DNA of 64,000 bases, from NCBI GenBank assembly GCA_029261875.1, contig JAJDAL010000021.1, forward strand, positions 1-64,000. The letters are read 5' to 3'. Below are positions 49,513 to 57,013 of the stretch, in pieces. Under the pieces are notes generated by a model that was not told where the DNA came from, did not search any database, and saw nothing but the letters and a program-made list of their open reading frames with translations. Made by a program: the position numbers and the translations under genes. Within the stretch, counting starts at the first letter, position 1. Every line of letters begins with the position of its first letter. The stretch is from Deltaproteobacteria bacterium (GTDB lineage Bacteria > Myxococcota_A > UBA9160 > JAJDAL01).

Positions 49513-50285
49513 GCGCGCTGACCAAAGATCAACGCGCGTCCTGGGAAGCGAACGGCTTCATTCGAATCGACGGTTTCGCGAGTCGCCAAACCTGTGACGC
49601 CATGCTCGAGCGGGTGATCGAGATTGCCCGCCAATCCGGCGGCGCGGGGTTGCAGGGAGGCGCCCTCGTGATGCCCGAGCAGAAGCCCAACCCGAATGCG
49701 CAACATCCCGAAGACCGCGTCTCCAAGGTGTTCAAGCTCCATCGCGACTCGGTGTTCCACGAGTTCGCCAAGGCGCCGGAACTCGTGGATCGGGTCGAGG
49801 AACTCCTGGTGCCGGAGCTCGATTGTTTTCTCTCGCAGTTCATCTTCAAGAGCCCTGGTGCGATGGGGCAGCCCTGGCATCAGGATGCCCACTACTTTCC
49901 CTTCGACCGCCCCCCCCAAGTGGGAGCTTGGCTCGCGGTGAGCGAGGCCACCCTCGAAAACGGACCGCTCTACGTCCTGCCGGGTTCGCACCGGAAGGGA
50001 TTGTGCGAGCACGTCCCCGACCCGCGTCCCGGTTCCAATTTCGGCTACATGGAGGTTCAAAGCGAGGACACGAGCGCCCAGGTGCCGCTGCTCATGGAGC
50101 CCGGCGATCTACTGTTGTTCCACAGTGATCTGATGCATCGATCGACGGACAACGTTTCGCAAGTGCGCCGGGCCGCCATGGTGTACCACTTCGCAGACGC
50201 GGGCACGGCCCAGCGGGGGCCGGAAAACTTCGTGAACGACTGGATGCCCGTGCGGCGGGCGGCGACAGCGAGTACGCGAAGCTAG
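49509..50285 (+). CDS. Phytanoyl-CoA dioxygenase (PhyH) family protein
   Basis: A 258-residue Fe(II)/2-oxoglutarate oxygenase of the PhyH family. The iron ligands appear as WHQDAHYF near 119 (His-x-Asp) and LMHRSTDN near 204 (His). GAWLAVSEATLENGPLYVLPGSH near 137 is the family core. PhyH enzymes hydroxylate the alpha carbon of branched acyl-CoAs or other small molecules. With the dehydrogenase and kinase upstream it fits branched-lipid breakdown. GTG start overlapping DUF6285; its stop shares CTAG with the convergent DUF1232 gene. Confidence 0.88.
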   Translation: MSALTKDQRASWEANGFIRIDGFASRQTCDAMLERVIEIARQSGGAGLQGGALVMPEQKPNPNAQHPEDRVSKVFKLHRDSVFHEFAKAPELVDRVEELLVPELDCFLSQFIFKSPGAMGQPWHQDAHYFPFDRPPQVGAWLAVSEATLENGPLYVLPGSHRKGLCEHVPDPRPGSNFGYMEVQSEDTSAQVPLLMEPGDLLLFHSDLMHRSTDNVSQVRRAAMVYHFADAGTAQRGPENFVNDWMPVRRAATASTRS

Positions 50286-50845
50286 GACCAGATTCGGAAC
50301 AGGCGTCCGATGGGGCCGTCTTCCTCTTCGTCGCGATGGCGCTTTTCCTGGATTTTGGCGCGGATGCGTTTGCGCTTTTCGAGCAACGCGTTCTCGAGTT
50401 CGTCGCGATCGGATTTGGCGGGATAGCGCTGGATCATGGCGCCGCGATGTTGGCAGAATTCCTCGTACCCCTGAATCTCTTCTTTGAACTCCTGGGCGAC
50501 GAGTTCGATCACGATCGCGTCGTCGAGAAAGCCCAGCACCGGGGCGTGGTCGGGAATCATGTCGTCGGGACTCAGAAAGTACGCGAGCGCGCCGCATACC
50601 TGGATGCGCACGGATTGGGGAAGCGCCCATTCGCGATCCCGGAGCATGGTGGCGAGCACTTCGAGGGTGGCGATGCGTTCGCGGATGTAATTCGGGAGCT
50701 GCCCCGCCCGGGCTCGCTTGGCGGCTTCCAGGGCCGCTCTCCCCAGTTCGTCTTCGCTCTTGTCCTTGGCCTTGTCCGCGGTGGTCTGCATGACCCTTCG
50801 CAGTCGGGACAGGTCCTCGTCGTCGAGCTGAAAGGTGATCTTCAT
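50282..50845 (-). CDS. DUF1232 (YkvA-like) protein with long charged tail
   Basis: A 187-residue protein. Residues 80-125 carry the DUF1232 hairpin: VRIQVCGALAYFLSPDDMIPD and LGFLDDAIVIELVAQE. The N-terminal 75 residues are helical and charged, and the C-terminal 50 are highly charged (LLEKRKRIRAKIQEKRH), perhaps coiled coil. Function is unknown. It lies ten bases downstream of mlaC and seems to be the last gene of the mla transcript. Its stop and that of the PhyH gene overlap in CTAG. Confidence 0.8.
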   Translation of the reverse strand: MKITFQLDDEDLSRLRRVMQTTADKAKDKSEDELGRAALEAAKRARAGQLPNYIRERIATLEVLATMLRDREWALPQSVRIQVCGALAYFLSPDDMIPDHAPVLGFLDDAIVIELVAQEFKEEIQGYEEFCQHRGAMIQRYPAKSDRDELENALLEKRKRIRAKIQEKRHRDEEEDGPIGRLFRIWS

Positions 50846-50855
50846 GTCGGGCGGG

Positions 50856-51500
50856 CTAGCTGGACTTGGCTTCGCGCTCGGCGTTCTTCTGGCGCAGTTT
50901 TTCGATCAGTTTTTCGGGGCCGACGTCGCTCAGGATGTCCTGGGTCTGCGCCCGGAAATTTTGAATCAAGCTGACGCCTTCGATGATGACATCGATGACG
51001 CGCCAATCGTCGCTCGCCTTGCGCAAGCGGTAGTCGACCAGGATGGGCTCCGCCCCGGATCCTTTGATTTGTGTTCGGACCGTGACGTCTTTGTTCTTCT
51101 CCGAGCGGGTGCTCGTGAAGTTCACTTTCTGATCCTTGTAATCTTTCAGGGTTCGGCCGTAGGTGAGCGAGAGGTGGTGCTTGAATTCGATCACGAAATC
51201 GTCGCGTTGGCTGGCGGAGAGTTTCTTCCAGTTCCGCGCCAGGACGAGTTTCGAGATCGTGTCGAAATCGAAACGAGCGTAGACGATCTGTTCGATCTGG
51301 TATTGTTTCGCGGAGGTGGCGTCTTCGCTCCGGAGAACGTCGATGACCGCGCCCACGGTGTCACTGATGACCTCCTTGGCGGCCGATTCGTCTTCGACGG
51401 CCGCGCTGGCGCTGCCCGCGATCCCCCAAACGAGCGTGGCGACCACGACGGCGCAAATGGGTGTGCGCCGAGCGCTATTCGGAATTGTCGGTCTGTTCAT
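50856..51500 (-). CDS. mlaC: Phospholipid-binding protein MlaC
   Basis: A 214-residue periplasmic protein with a signal peptide (core AVVVATLVWGIAGSASA). FDFDTISKLVLARNWKKLS near 80 and YGRTLKDYKDQKVNF near 115 followed by VDYRLRKASDDWRVIDVIIEGVSLIQNFR are typical of MlaC/Ttg2D. MlaC ferries phospholipid between the outer-membrane MlaA complex and the inner-membrane MlaFED transporter. I start at the ATG at 51500; a start five codons upstream is possible. It overlaps the mlaA end by 26 bases, so they are coupled. Confidence 0.92.
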   Translation of the reverse strand: MNRPTIPNSARRTPICAVVVATLVWGIAGSASAAVEDESAAKEVISDTVGAVIDVLRSEDATSAKQYQIEQIVYARFDFDTISKLVLARNWKKLSASQRDDFVIEFKHHLSLTYGRTLKDYKDQKVNFTSTRSEKNKDVTVRTQIKGSGAEPILVDYRLRKASDDWRVIDVIIEGVSLIQNFRAQTQDILSDVGPEKLIEKLRQKNAEREAKSS

Positions 51501-52227
51501 CGATCTCAACCTCATACATCAGATTCCGATCGATCTCGTAGAGTTCGTCGGAGGAACCAGCTGCGTCGCCCAGGGTATTGAGCACCTGGGCGTTGCGACG
51601 CTGAATGTAGGCGTCGCGTACGAACACGTAATAGTCGAGTGCGGTCTCTTCCGCCAAGTCGATCTGGGGCGCCGCGATGGCGCGGGAATTGACGAGCGCC
51701 ACCGGCGTGCCGAACCAGGGCAACAGGTTGAACACGGAATCGAAGAAGAAGCCTACCAGATCTCGCGGGCTGGATGGGCCCACGATCGGGACCATCCAAT
51801 AGGCGCCCGATGGAATTCCCCAGCGACCGAACATTTGACCAAAGTCTTCCTCGTAAAAACCGATCCCCATGGGGGTGGCGAGATCGAAGAAGCCGAGGAT
51901 CCCGATCGTGGTATTGACGATGAAACGTCCCACCTCCGCGCCGGATTGCACGATCTCGCCCTGCCCGAGATTGGTCAAGAAGCGAACCGGGAATTTGAGA
52001 TTCGTGAAGAAGCGATCGAATGCAACGACCAGTCCGTTGGGCGTAATGAACGCCCAGCCATCCGCGACGGGTTCGAGTACGTATTCATCGAGACCGCGGT
52101 TGAAGCTGAAGACCCCGCGATTCGAGCCCTCGACGGGATCGTGGTTGATGCTTCCATCCGGGTAGCGGGTCGTCGCGCAGCCCACGAGTAGCGTCGCCAG
52201 AAATACCACCACGATTCGCTTGGTCAT
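51475..52227 (-). CDS. mlaA: Outer-membrane lipoprotein MlaA (VacJ)
   Basis: A 250-residue lipoprotein; VVFLATLLVGC is a clean lipobox. FSFNRGLDEYVLEPVADGW near 40, FDRFFTNLKFPVRFLTNLGQG near 70 and GIPSGAYWMVPIVGPSSPRD near 137 are MlaA signatures. MlaA sits in the outer membrane with a porin and removes misplaced phospholipids from the outer leaflet. In Escherichia coli it is encoded away from mlaFEDCB; here it lies inside the operon between mlaD and mlaC. The C-terminal 40 residues are acidic. ATG overlaps the mlaD stop by one base. Confidence 0.95.
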   Translation of the reverse strand: MTKRIVVVFLATLLVGCATTRYPDGSINHDPVEGSNRGVFSFNRGLDEYVLEPVADGWAFITPNGLVVAFDRFFTNLKFPVRFLTNLGQGEIVQSGAEVGRFIVNTTIGILGFFDLATPMGIGFYEEDFGQMFGRWGIPSGAYWMVPIVGPSSPRDLVGFFFDSVFNLLPWFGTPVALVNSRAIAAPQIDLAEETALDYYVFVRDAYIQRRNAQVLNTLGDAAGSSDELYEIDRNLMYEVEIDEQTDNSE

Positions 52228-52679
52228 TACTCTACCCCGATGTTTTGGACGAGCTTGCCGATCAGCCGTTCGAGTATCAACGCGCCCTGTGTGAATTGGA
52301 TCTCGTCACCCGGAGACAGGGGGATCTCTTCGGCCCCGGGTTCTAATGCGATGTATTGGTCACCGAGAATGCCTTGCGTGAGGATGGATGCGGACGTGTC
52401 CGAGGGTAGGTTCAGGGAGGGGTCGAGGTCCAAGCTGACGCGCGCCCGCAGGTCTTCGTCCAACTCGACGGAATCCACCTGGCCCACCTTGACTCCACCC
52501 ACTACGACCTGGGCTCGTGGTTTGAGTCCACCAACCTCATCGAATGTGGCGATCACTTCGAGGCCCCCCTCCCCGCGGTAATTGGCTCCTCCCAGCGATA
52601 CCGATAGGTATGCAATGGCCAAGAAACCGGCAAGGACGAAGAGGCCCACCAGGGCATCTCGTGTGGGTGATTCCGTCAT
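52227..52679 (-). CDS. mlaD: MCE-domain protein MlaD
   Basis: A 150-residue protein with one N-terminal helix (ALVGLFVLAGFLAIAYLSV) and one MCE domain: VIATFDEVGGLKPRAQVVVGG, KVGQVDSVEL and ILTQGILGDQYIALEPG. The hexameric ring of MlaD carries lipid between MlaC and the permease. Length is typical for a short MlaD. ATG start one base after the mlaE stop region; it overlaps mlaA by one base. Confidence 0.95.
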   Translation of the reverse strand: MTESPTRDALVGLFVLAGFLAIAYLSVSLGGANYRGEGGLEVIATFDEVGGLKPRAQVVVGGVKVGQVDSVELDEDLRARVSLDLDPSLNLPSDTSASILTQGILGDQYIALEPGAEEIPLSPGDEIQFTQGALILERLIGKLVQNIGVE

Positions 52680-52680
52680 G

Positions 52681-53460
52681 TCAGACCCCCCAAAGCGCAG
52701 TGATGAGATAATCGAAAATCAACGTCGTCACCGATGCGATCACGACCGTGGACGTCGTGGCGGCGCTCACTCCCGCCGAATGCGGATCCGCGGTGTAGCC
52801 GCGGTAGGTGGAGATCACCGCCACCAGAAGGCCGAAGACGAAGCCCTTGATGAGGCTGCCCACGACGTCGCTGCGGAAGTCGATGGACGCCTCGAGGGCG
52901 GAAAGATAGCTCCCGGGGTCGACGCCCAGGAAGAGGACGCCCACCAGATACCCCCCCATGAGGCCGAGCACCGTGAAGAGCGCTGCCAGAAGCGGCATCG
53001 CGATCACCATGGCGAGGGCTTTGGGCCCTACGATGAAGTCGAGGGGGTCGACGGAAAGCATGCGCAGGCCGTCGAGTTGTTCCGTGACCACCATGGATCC
53101 CAGTTCGGCCGCGATGGCGGACCCTGCGCGGCCGGTCACCAACAGGGCGGTCAAAACCGGCCCGAGTTCGCGAATCAGACTCAAGCCCACGACGGCGCCC
53201 AAACTTTCCTCGGCGCCGAAACGCACCAGTGTGTTGTAGCCCTGCAGGCCGAGCACCATGCCGACCGCGACACCGGATACGATTACGATGGCGAGGGAGA
53301 GCACACCGATGTTGTACAGCTCGTCCATCAGACGGCGGAAGCGAAAGGGGCGGCGAAAGGCGGCTTTGAGCAATTGCCCAGAGAAGAGGGTGATCTTGCC
53401 CAACCCCAACACGAAGTCCGTCGTGCTTCGTCCCAATCTCTCCGCGGGGCCGAAGGTCAT
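52681..53460 (-). CDS. mlaE: Lipid ABC transporter permease MlaE
   Basis: A 259-residue permease with five to six helices, including IGVLSLAIVIVSGVAVGMVLG and ALFTVLGLMGGYLVGVLFLG. The conserved coupling region LIRELGPVLTALLVTGRAGSAIAAELGSM-type block lies near 105-130 and DPLDFIVGPK near 148. It is the membrane part of MlaFEDB. Its ATG overlaps the end of mlaF by four bases. No separate MlaB (STAS) gene is seen in the window. Confidence 0.95.
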   Translation of the reverse strand: MTFGPAERLGRSTTDFVLGLGKITLFSGQLLKAAFRRPFRFRRLMDELYNIGVLSLAIVIVSGVAVGMVLGLQGYNTLVRFGAEESLGAVVGLSLIRELGPVLTALLVTGRAGSAIAAELGSMVVTEQLDGLRMLSVDPLDFIVGPKALAMVIAMPLLAALFTVLGLMGGYLVGVLFLGVDPGSYLSALEASIDFRSDVVGSLIKGFVFGLLVAVISTYRGYTADPHSAGVSAATTSTVVIASVTTLIFDYLITALWGV

Positions 53461-54227
53461 GCGAATGCCGATTCCGGAACTGAATCCGCGAAAAAACTGC
53501 GGATTCGGTCGTCGTCGCTGGCAAGGAGTTCCCGAGGGGTCCCGCAGAGCGCCTTGCCTTCCATGAGCAGCACGATGTTCGATGCCATGCGAAAGGTCGA
53601 GGGGATCTCGTGGGAGGTGATGAGCATGGTGATCCCCAGGCGGTGATTGACTTCCATCAAGAGCGCTTCCACCAAACGCACGGTGCGCGGGTCGAGCCCC
53701 GAGAACGGTTCGTCGCAGACCAGAATCGCCGGCTCCATGATCAAGGCTCGCGCCAACGCCGCTCGTTTCAGCATGCCTCCGGACAGTTCGCCCGGAAGTA
53801 GATGATTGACTTCGTGCAGTCCGACGGATTCGAATACCTGCTCGACTTTCTTGCGGATCTCGTCCTCTTTGCTTTCGGTGTGCTCGCGCAGGGGGAGGGC
53901 GGTGTTTTCGTAGACCGACATCGAATCGAGCAGCGCGCCGTCCTGGAACATCATTCCGATGTTTCGTCGATACCGCCGGGCCTGGCTCTCGGGCATGCAG
54001 GTGAGTTCGGTTTCGCCGTCGATCCAGATGTCACCGCTGTCGGGCTTGGCGAGGCAGCCGATCATGCGCAGCAGCGTGCTCTTGCCCGATCCACTGCCGC
54101 CGAGAATCACGCTGATCTGCGCGCGCGGGAATCCGCAGGAGAGATCTTTGAAGATCTCCCGTCGTCCTCGCGCAAATCGCAATTCGCGGACGTCTACGTG
54201 GTAGGCCGAAATTGAGTCTCCCCCCAA
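53457..54227 (-). CDS. mlaF: Lipid ABC transporter ATPase MlaF
   Basis: About 256 residues. Walker A GGSGSGKST is near 42, Q-loop MMFQDGALLDSMSV near 90, signature LSGGMLKRAALARAL near 140 and Walker B ILVCDEPFSGLDP near 162. MMFQDGALLDSMSV and LPGELSGGM are typical of MlaF. It powers the MlaE permease. The start is not settled: a TTG at 54227, 11 bases after the upstream gene, is given here; an ATT at 54212 behind GGGGGGAG is also possible, and both keep the first strand VDVRELRFARG. Confidence 0.92.
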   Translation of the reverse strand: MGGDSISAYHVDVRELRFARGRREIFKDLSCGFPRAQISVILGGSGSGKSTLLRMIGCLAKPDSGDIWIDGETELTCMPESQARRYRRNIGMMFQDGALLDSMSVYENTALPLREHTESKEDEIRKKVEQVFESVGLHEVNHLLPGELSGGMLKRAALARALIMEPAILVCDEPFSGLDPRTVRLVEALLMEVNHRLGITMLITSHEIPSTFRMASNIVLLMEGKALCGTPRELLASDDDRIRSFFADSVPESAFA

Positions 54228-54237
54228 ACGCGTTCGG

Positions 54238-55272
54238 CTATTCGGTCGGTCCAGGCAATACGCTGACTTTGATCGAGCCCGACTTGCGATCGCTTGCAAG
54301 TTGGTAGCCCCGGCGGATCTCCGCCAACGGCACACAATGGGTCACCATGGCGCGAAGTCGCTCGCGTTCATCGCACACGATCTGCACGGCGTCTTCGAAA
54401 TCGATGCCCGACTCTCCGTGGGAATAGCAATTCGACCAGCCGAGCGTGATTTCCTTCAGAAATGCACCGAGCCCATTGATGGATACGGATCCCATGAACA
54501 AGCCCAGTACGGATATGCTGCCGCCCGGGCGTACGGCCTGCAGCGCGTGAGCAAGCGTCGGCGCATTGCCTCCGACGGTTTCGAGCACGAGGTCGAAGTC
54601 GGCGTTGCGTCCGAGTTCCGAGAGCTCGGCATCGCCGGTGTCGGCTTCGCGCAGTACGCGGGATGCGCCCAGTTCCCGGGCGAGATCGGCCTGGTGGGCG
54701 TGGCGGGCCGTAATGGAAATTTCTTTCGCACCCAGATGTCGGGCCACCACCACCGAGAGCAAACCGATGGTTCCAGCGCCGAGCACGAGGACGCGCTGGC
54801 CGCTCGAAAAGTTTCCGCGACGCATTCCATGCAATACGACCGCGAGCGGTTCCGTGAGGGCGGCGACTTCCGGCGGGACGTCCTCCGAGATCGGGAATAC
54901 GCGCCGGGCGGGGACGGTGACGGTCTCCGCGAAGCCCCCGTTCACGTGCACGCCGACATTTTGAACTTCCGGGCAGATCGCGGAACGGCCGCTCGCGCAA
55001 TAAACGCATTTTCCGCAGGAGAGCAGGGGCTCGACGACGACCGGGGTGCCGACTTCCGGGGCTTCGGTCTGATCGCCGATGGCTTCGACGACACCGGTGA
55101 TTTCGTGTCCGGGCGTCAGCCCGGGAGGAATGAGCCCCGCGTGGGCCAGGTGAAGGTCCGTGCCGCAGATTCCGCAGGCGCGAACGCCCACGCGAACGGA
55201 GCCCTTGGGCGGATCCTCGCACTCTCGATCTTCGATTTGGAGCGCACCTTCTCGCCAGGCCGCTGCACGCAT
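54238..55272 (-). CDS. Zinc-dependent alcohol dehydrogenase
   Basis: A 344-residue MDR dehydrogenase. The catalytic zinc site is seen in CGICGTDLH near 33 and GHEITG near 56, and the structural zinc in CGKCVYCASGRSAIC near 86-100, all four Cys present. The NAD-binding GAGTIGLLSVVVAR is near 165. It resembles sorbitol/threonine dehydrogenase-type enzymes; the substrate is unknown. The ATG at 55272 is chosen over an upstream GTG. The mlaF gene follows by 11 bases, so it may head the mla transcript, an unusual partner for that system. Confidence 0.9.
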   Translation of the reverse strand: MRAAAWREGALQIEDRECEDPPKGSVRVGVRACGICGTDLHLAHAGLIPPGLTPGHEITGVVEAIGDQTEAPEVGTPVVVEPLLSCGKCVYCASGRSAICPEVQNVGVHVNGGFAETVTVPARRVFPISEDVPPEVAALTEPLAVVLHGMRRGNFSSGQRVLVLGAGTIGLLSVVVARHLGAKEISITARHAHQADLARELGASRVLREADTGDAELSELGRNADFDLVLETVGGNAPTLAHALQAVRPGGSISVLGLFMGSVSINGLGAFLKEITLGWSNCYSHGESGIDFEDAVQIVCDERERLRAMVTHCVPLAEIRRGYQLASDRKSGSIKVSVLPGPTE

Positions 55273-55321
55273 GGTCAATCCCCGCTGTTCCAAAACCGAC
55301 ACGCGCAGGAGAGTAACACGG

Positions 55322-55327
55322 TAGATT
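55322..55327 (+). promoter_or_regulatory. TAGATT -10 candidate, seven bases before a GTG start
   Basis: TAGATT matches TATAAT at four of six positions and ends seven bases before the GTG at 55335, which has no Shine-Dalgarno site. It fits a leaderless transcript. The -35 is weak. Confidence 0.35.
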
Positions 55328-55334
55328 CCCGCCT

Positions 55335-55919
55335 GTGGGTCAACTCATCCTGATTCGGCACGGACAAAGCATCGCGAACGCCGAGCGGCGCTTCACGACC
55401 GGACCCGATGAAGCACTGTCCGATCTGGGGCGCGCGGAAGCCGATGAAACAGGTGTTCAGATTCGCCGTCGCTATGACCCCGTGGCTTTGTACGCCAGTC
55501 CCTTCGCCCGGGCGTTCGAAACCGGGGAACGCGTAGGGCGCCATTTGGGCCTGGCACCCCAGGTGGTGGAGGACCTTCGGGAGCAATTCTTTGGGGAGCT
55601 TCGGGGCCGGCCCTATGACGATTATCGCGTGGATCCGTCGGCCACCGGGGTCGGTCGCTGGTCGCACCGGCCACCGGGCGGGGAGAGTCTCGCCGAGGTG
55701 GCGATTCGCGCGGGCACGGCGCTGGATCAGATCGCCCGACGTCATGTCGGCGAATCTGTCGTGGTGGTAAGTCACGGGGGGGTGATGGCGGCGCTGCGCG
55801 CCCACGTGGCGGGGGGGTACGACGCGCCCCCGCAACCGACTCGCAATGCCTACGGGTATCTGTTGCGATTCGAATCCGGTGTGTACACGGGACCGTTGGA
55901 TCTCGAATTCGATTCCTAG
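55335..55919 (+). CDS. Histidine phosphatase family protein
   Basis: A 194-residue phosphoglycerate-mutase-like phosphatase. The phospho-His motif LIRHGQS is at 6-12, and VVVSHGGVMAALR near 145 holds the second His. LYASPFARAFETGERVG near 52 and GESLAEVAIRAG near 115 complete the fold. Broad phosphatase activity on sugar or nucleoside phosphates is usual. GTG start. It shares its stop in CTAG with the convergent deoxyhypusine-synthase-like gene. Confidence 0.9.
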   Translation: MGQLILIRHGQSIANAERRFTTGPDEALSDLGRAEADETGVQIRRRYDPVALYASPFARAFETGERVGRHLGLAPQVVEDLREQFFGELRGRPYDDYRVDPSATGVGRWSHRPPGGESLAEVAIRAGTALDQIARRHVGESVVVVSHGGVMAALRAHVAGGYDAPPQPTRNAYGYLLRFESGVYTGPLDLEFDS

Positions 55920-56962
55920 GTGCCCACGCGTTCTGCGACGGCCATGACGATCAGGGGCCAGGCGATCGTTGCGTCGGCGAACACTTCGGCGAAGCGCCCC
56001 CCTTCGGCTTCGGGCACGAACTTTCCCCAGGAGACTCCCTCGGTGTAGCTGCAACCCGAGAGCCCGCCCCAGTGCTCAGGTTCGGGACAGATGCGCACGG
56101 CATATTTGTAACGTCGAACCGGTTCGTCCTTGTGCAAACGCTTGCGAAGGATCTCCAGGTAGGGTCCGACTTGTTGGGCCCAGTTGCGTGGCACCCCCCC
56201 GCCGATGGTGAAGATTCCGAGCGTCTCGTGTTGGCGCACGAGGTCGGCGAAATGGTCCAGGTCCAAGAACGGGTCGAAGCGAAAACCCTCGCCGCGCTTG
56301 CTGGCCCGGGTGTGGTTGTAGATGGCGACGTCGAGTCCCAACTCCGAATCCGTGAAGGCCGGAACGTAGATCGGAACGTCGCGTTGCACGGCACTCTTCA
56401 GAATGGCGCGGCCGGGAACGTTCTTGTCGAGATATCGGCCCAGGCGTTCGTTGATCAACCGGCTCGACAGCACGGTTTCGTCGGGTAGGTCATCCAGGGC
56501 TTGTTGGAGGATCTGTTCGGCGTCGTCGAGGTTCTGCTCGAGTTCGATGGTGTCGTAGACGCGGTTGTAGCCTTTTTGGTAGAGCAGTTCGTCCTTCATC
56601 CGCGGATTGTGCTTGTAGTGCACCATGCCCGCGCCTTCGACGAAGCCGTGGGTCATGAGGGCACCCGTGCTCACGATCGCGTTGACCCAGCCGCGATCGA
56701 TCATCTCGCACAAGAGCAGCCCTTGTTTCGCGATCGTCATGGCGCCCGATACGGTAACGACACGAAAACAATCGGAATCGTTCACCATCGCTTCCAGAAC
56801 GTCAGCGGCTTCACCGAGTCGGCGGCCTCCAAAAGCCGTCTTTCCCATGGCGCGCACGAGTTCGTCGATGGACTGGATGGATCGCGGGTCGAGAGGGCTC
56901 AGGGGCTCGAGCTGGTCGTCATGGCCCTTTCCGAACTGCGAACCATCACGGACTTTTGACAT
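55916..56962 (-). CDS. Deoxyhypusine-synthase-like protein
   Basis: A 348-residue protein of the deoxyhypusine synthase family. FRVVTVSGAMTIAKQGLLLCEM near 65 and VNAIVSTGALMTHGFVEGAG near 93 are NAD-binding blocks of the family. The C-terminal CSYTEGVSWGKF near 318 retains the Lys of the EAVSWGK motif that forms the enzyme-butylamine intermediate in eukaryotic enzymes. Bacteria lack eIF5A, the eukaryotic target, so related bacterial proteins are thought to make homospermidine or act on unknown acceptors. ATG start. Neighbours do not identify the substrate. Confidence 0.87.
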   Translation of the reverse strand: MSKVRDGSQFGKGHDDQLEPLSPLDPRSIQSIDELVRAMGKTAFGGRRLGEAADVLEAMVNDSDCFRVVTVSGAMTIAKQGLLLCEMIDRGWVNAIVSTGALMTHGFVEGAGMVHYKHNPRMKDELLYQKGYNRVYDTIELEQNLDDAEQILQQALDDLPDETVLSSRLINERLGRYLDKNVPGRAILKSAVQRDVPIYVPAFTDSELGLDVAIYNHTRASKRGEGFRFDPFLDLDHFADLVRQHETLGIFTIGGGVPRNWAQQVGPYLEILRKRLHKDEPVRRYKYAVRICPEPEHWGGLSGCSYTEGVSWGKFVPEAEGGRFAEVFADATIAWPLIVMAVAERVGT

Positions 56963-57013
56963 GCGGGAACCTCCGGACCGGGCGGTCGCGGCACACTAGC
57001 AAGCTGGCGCTTT

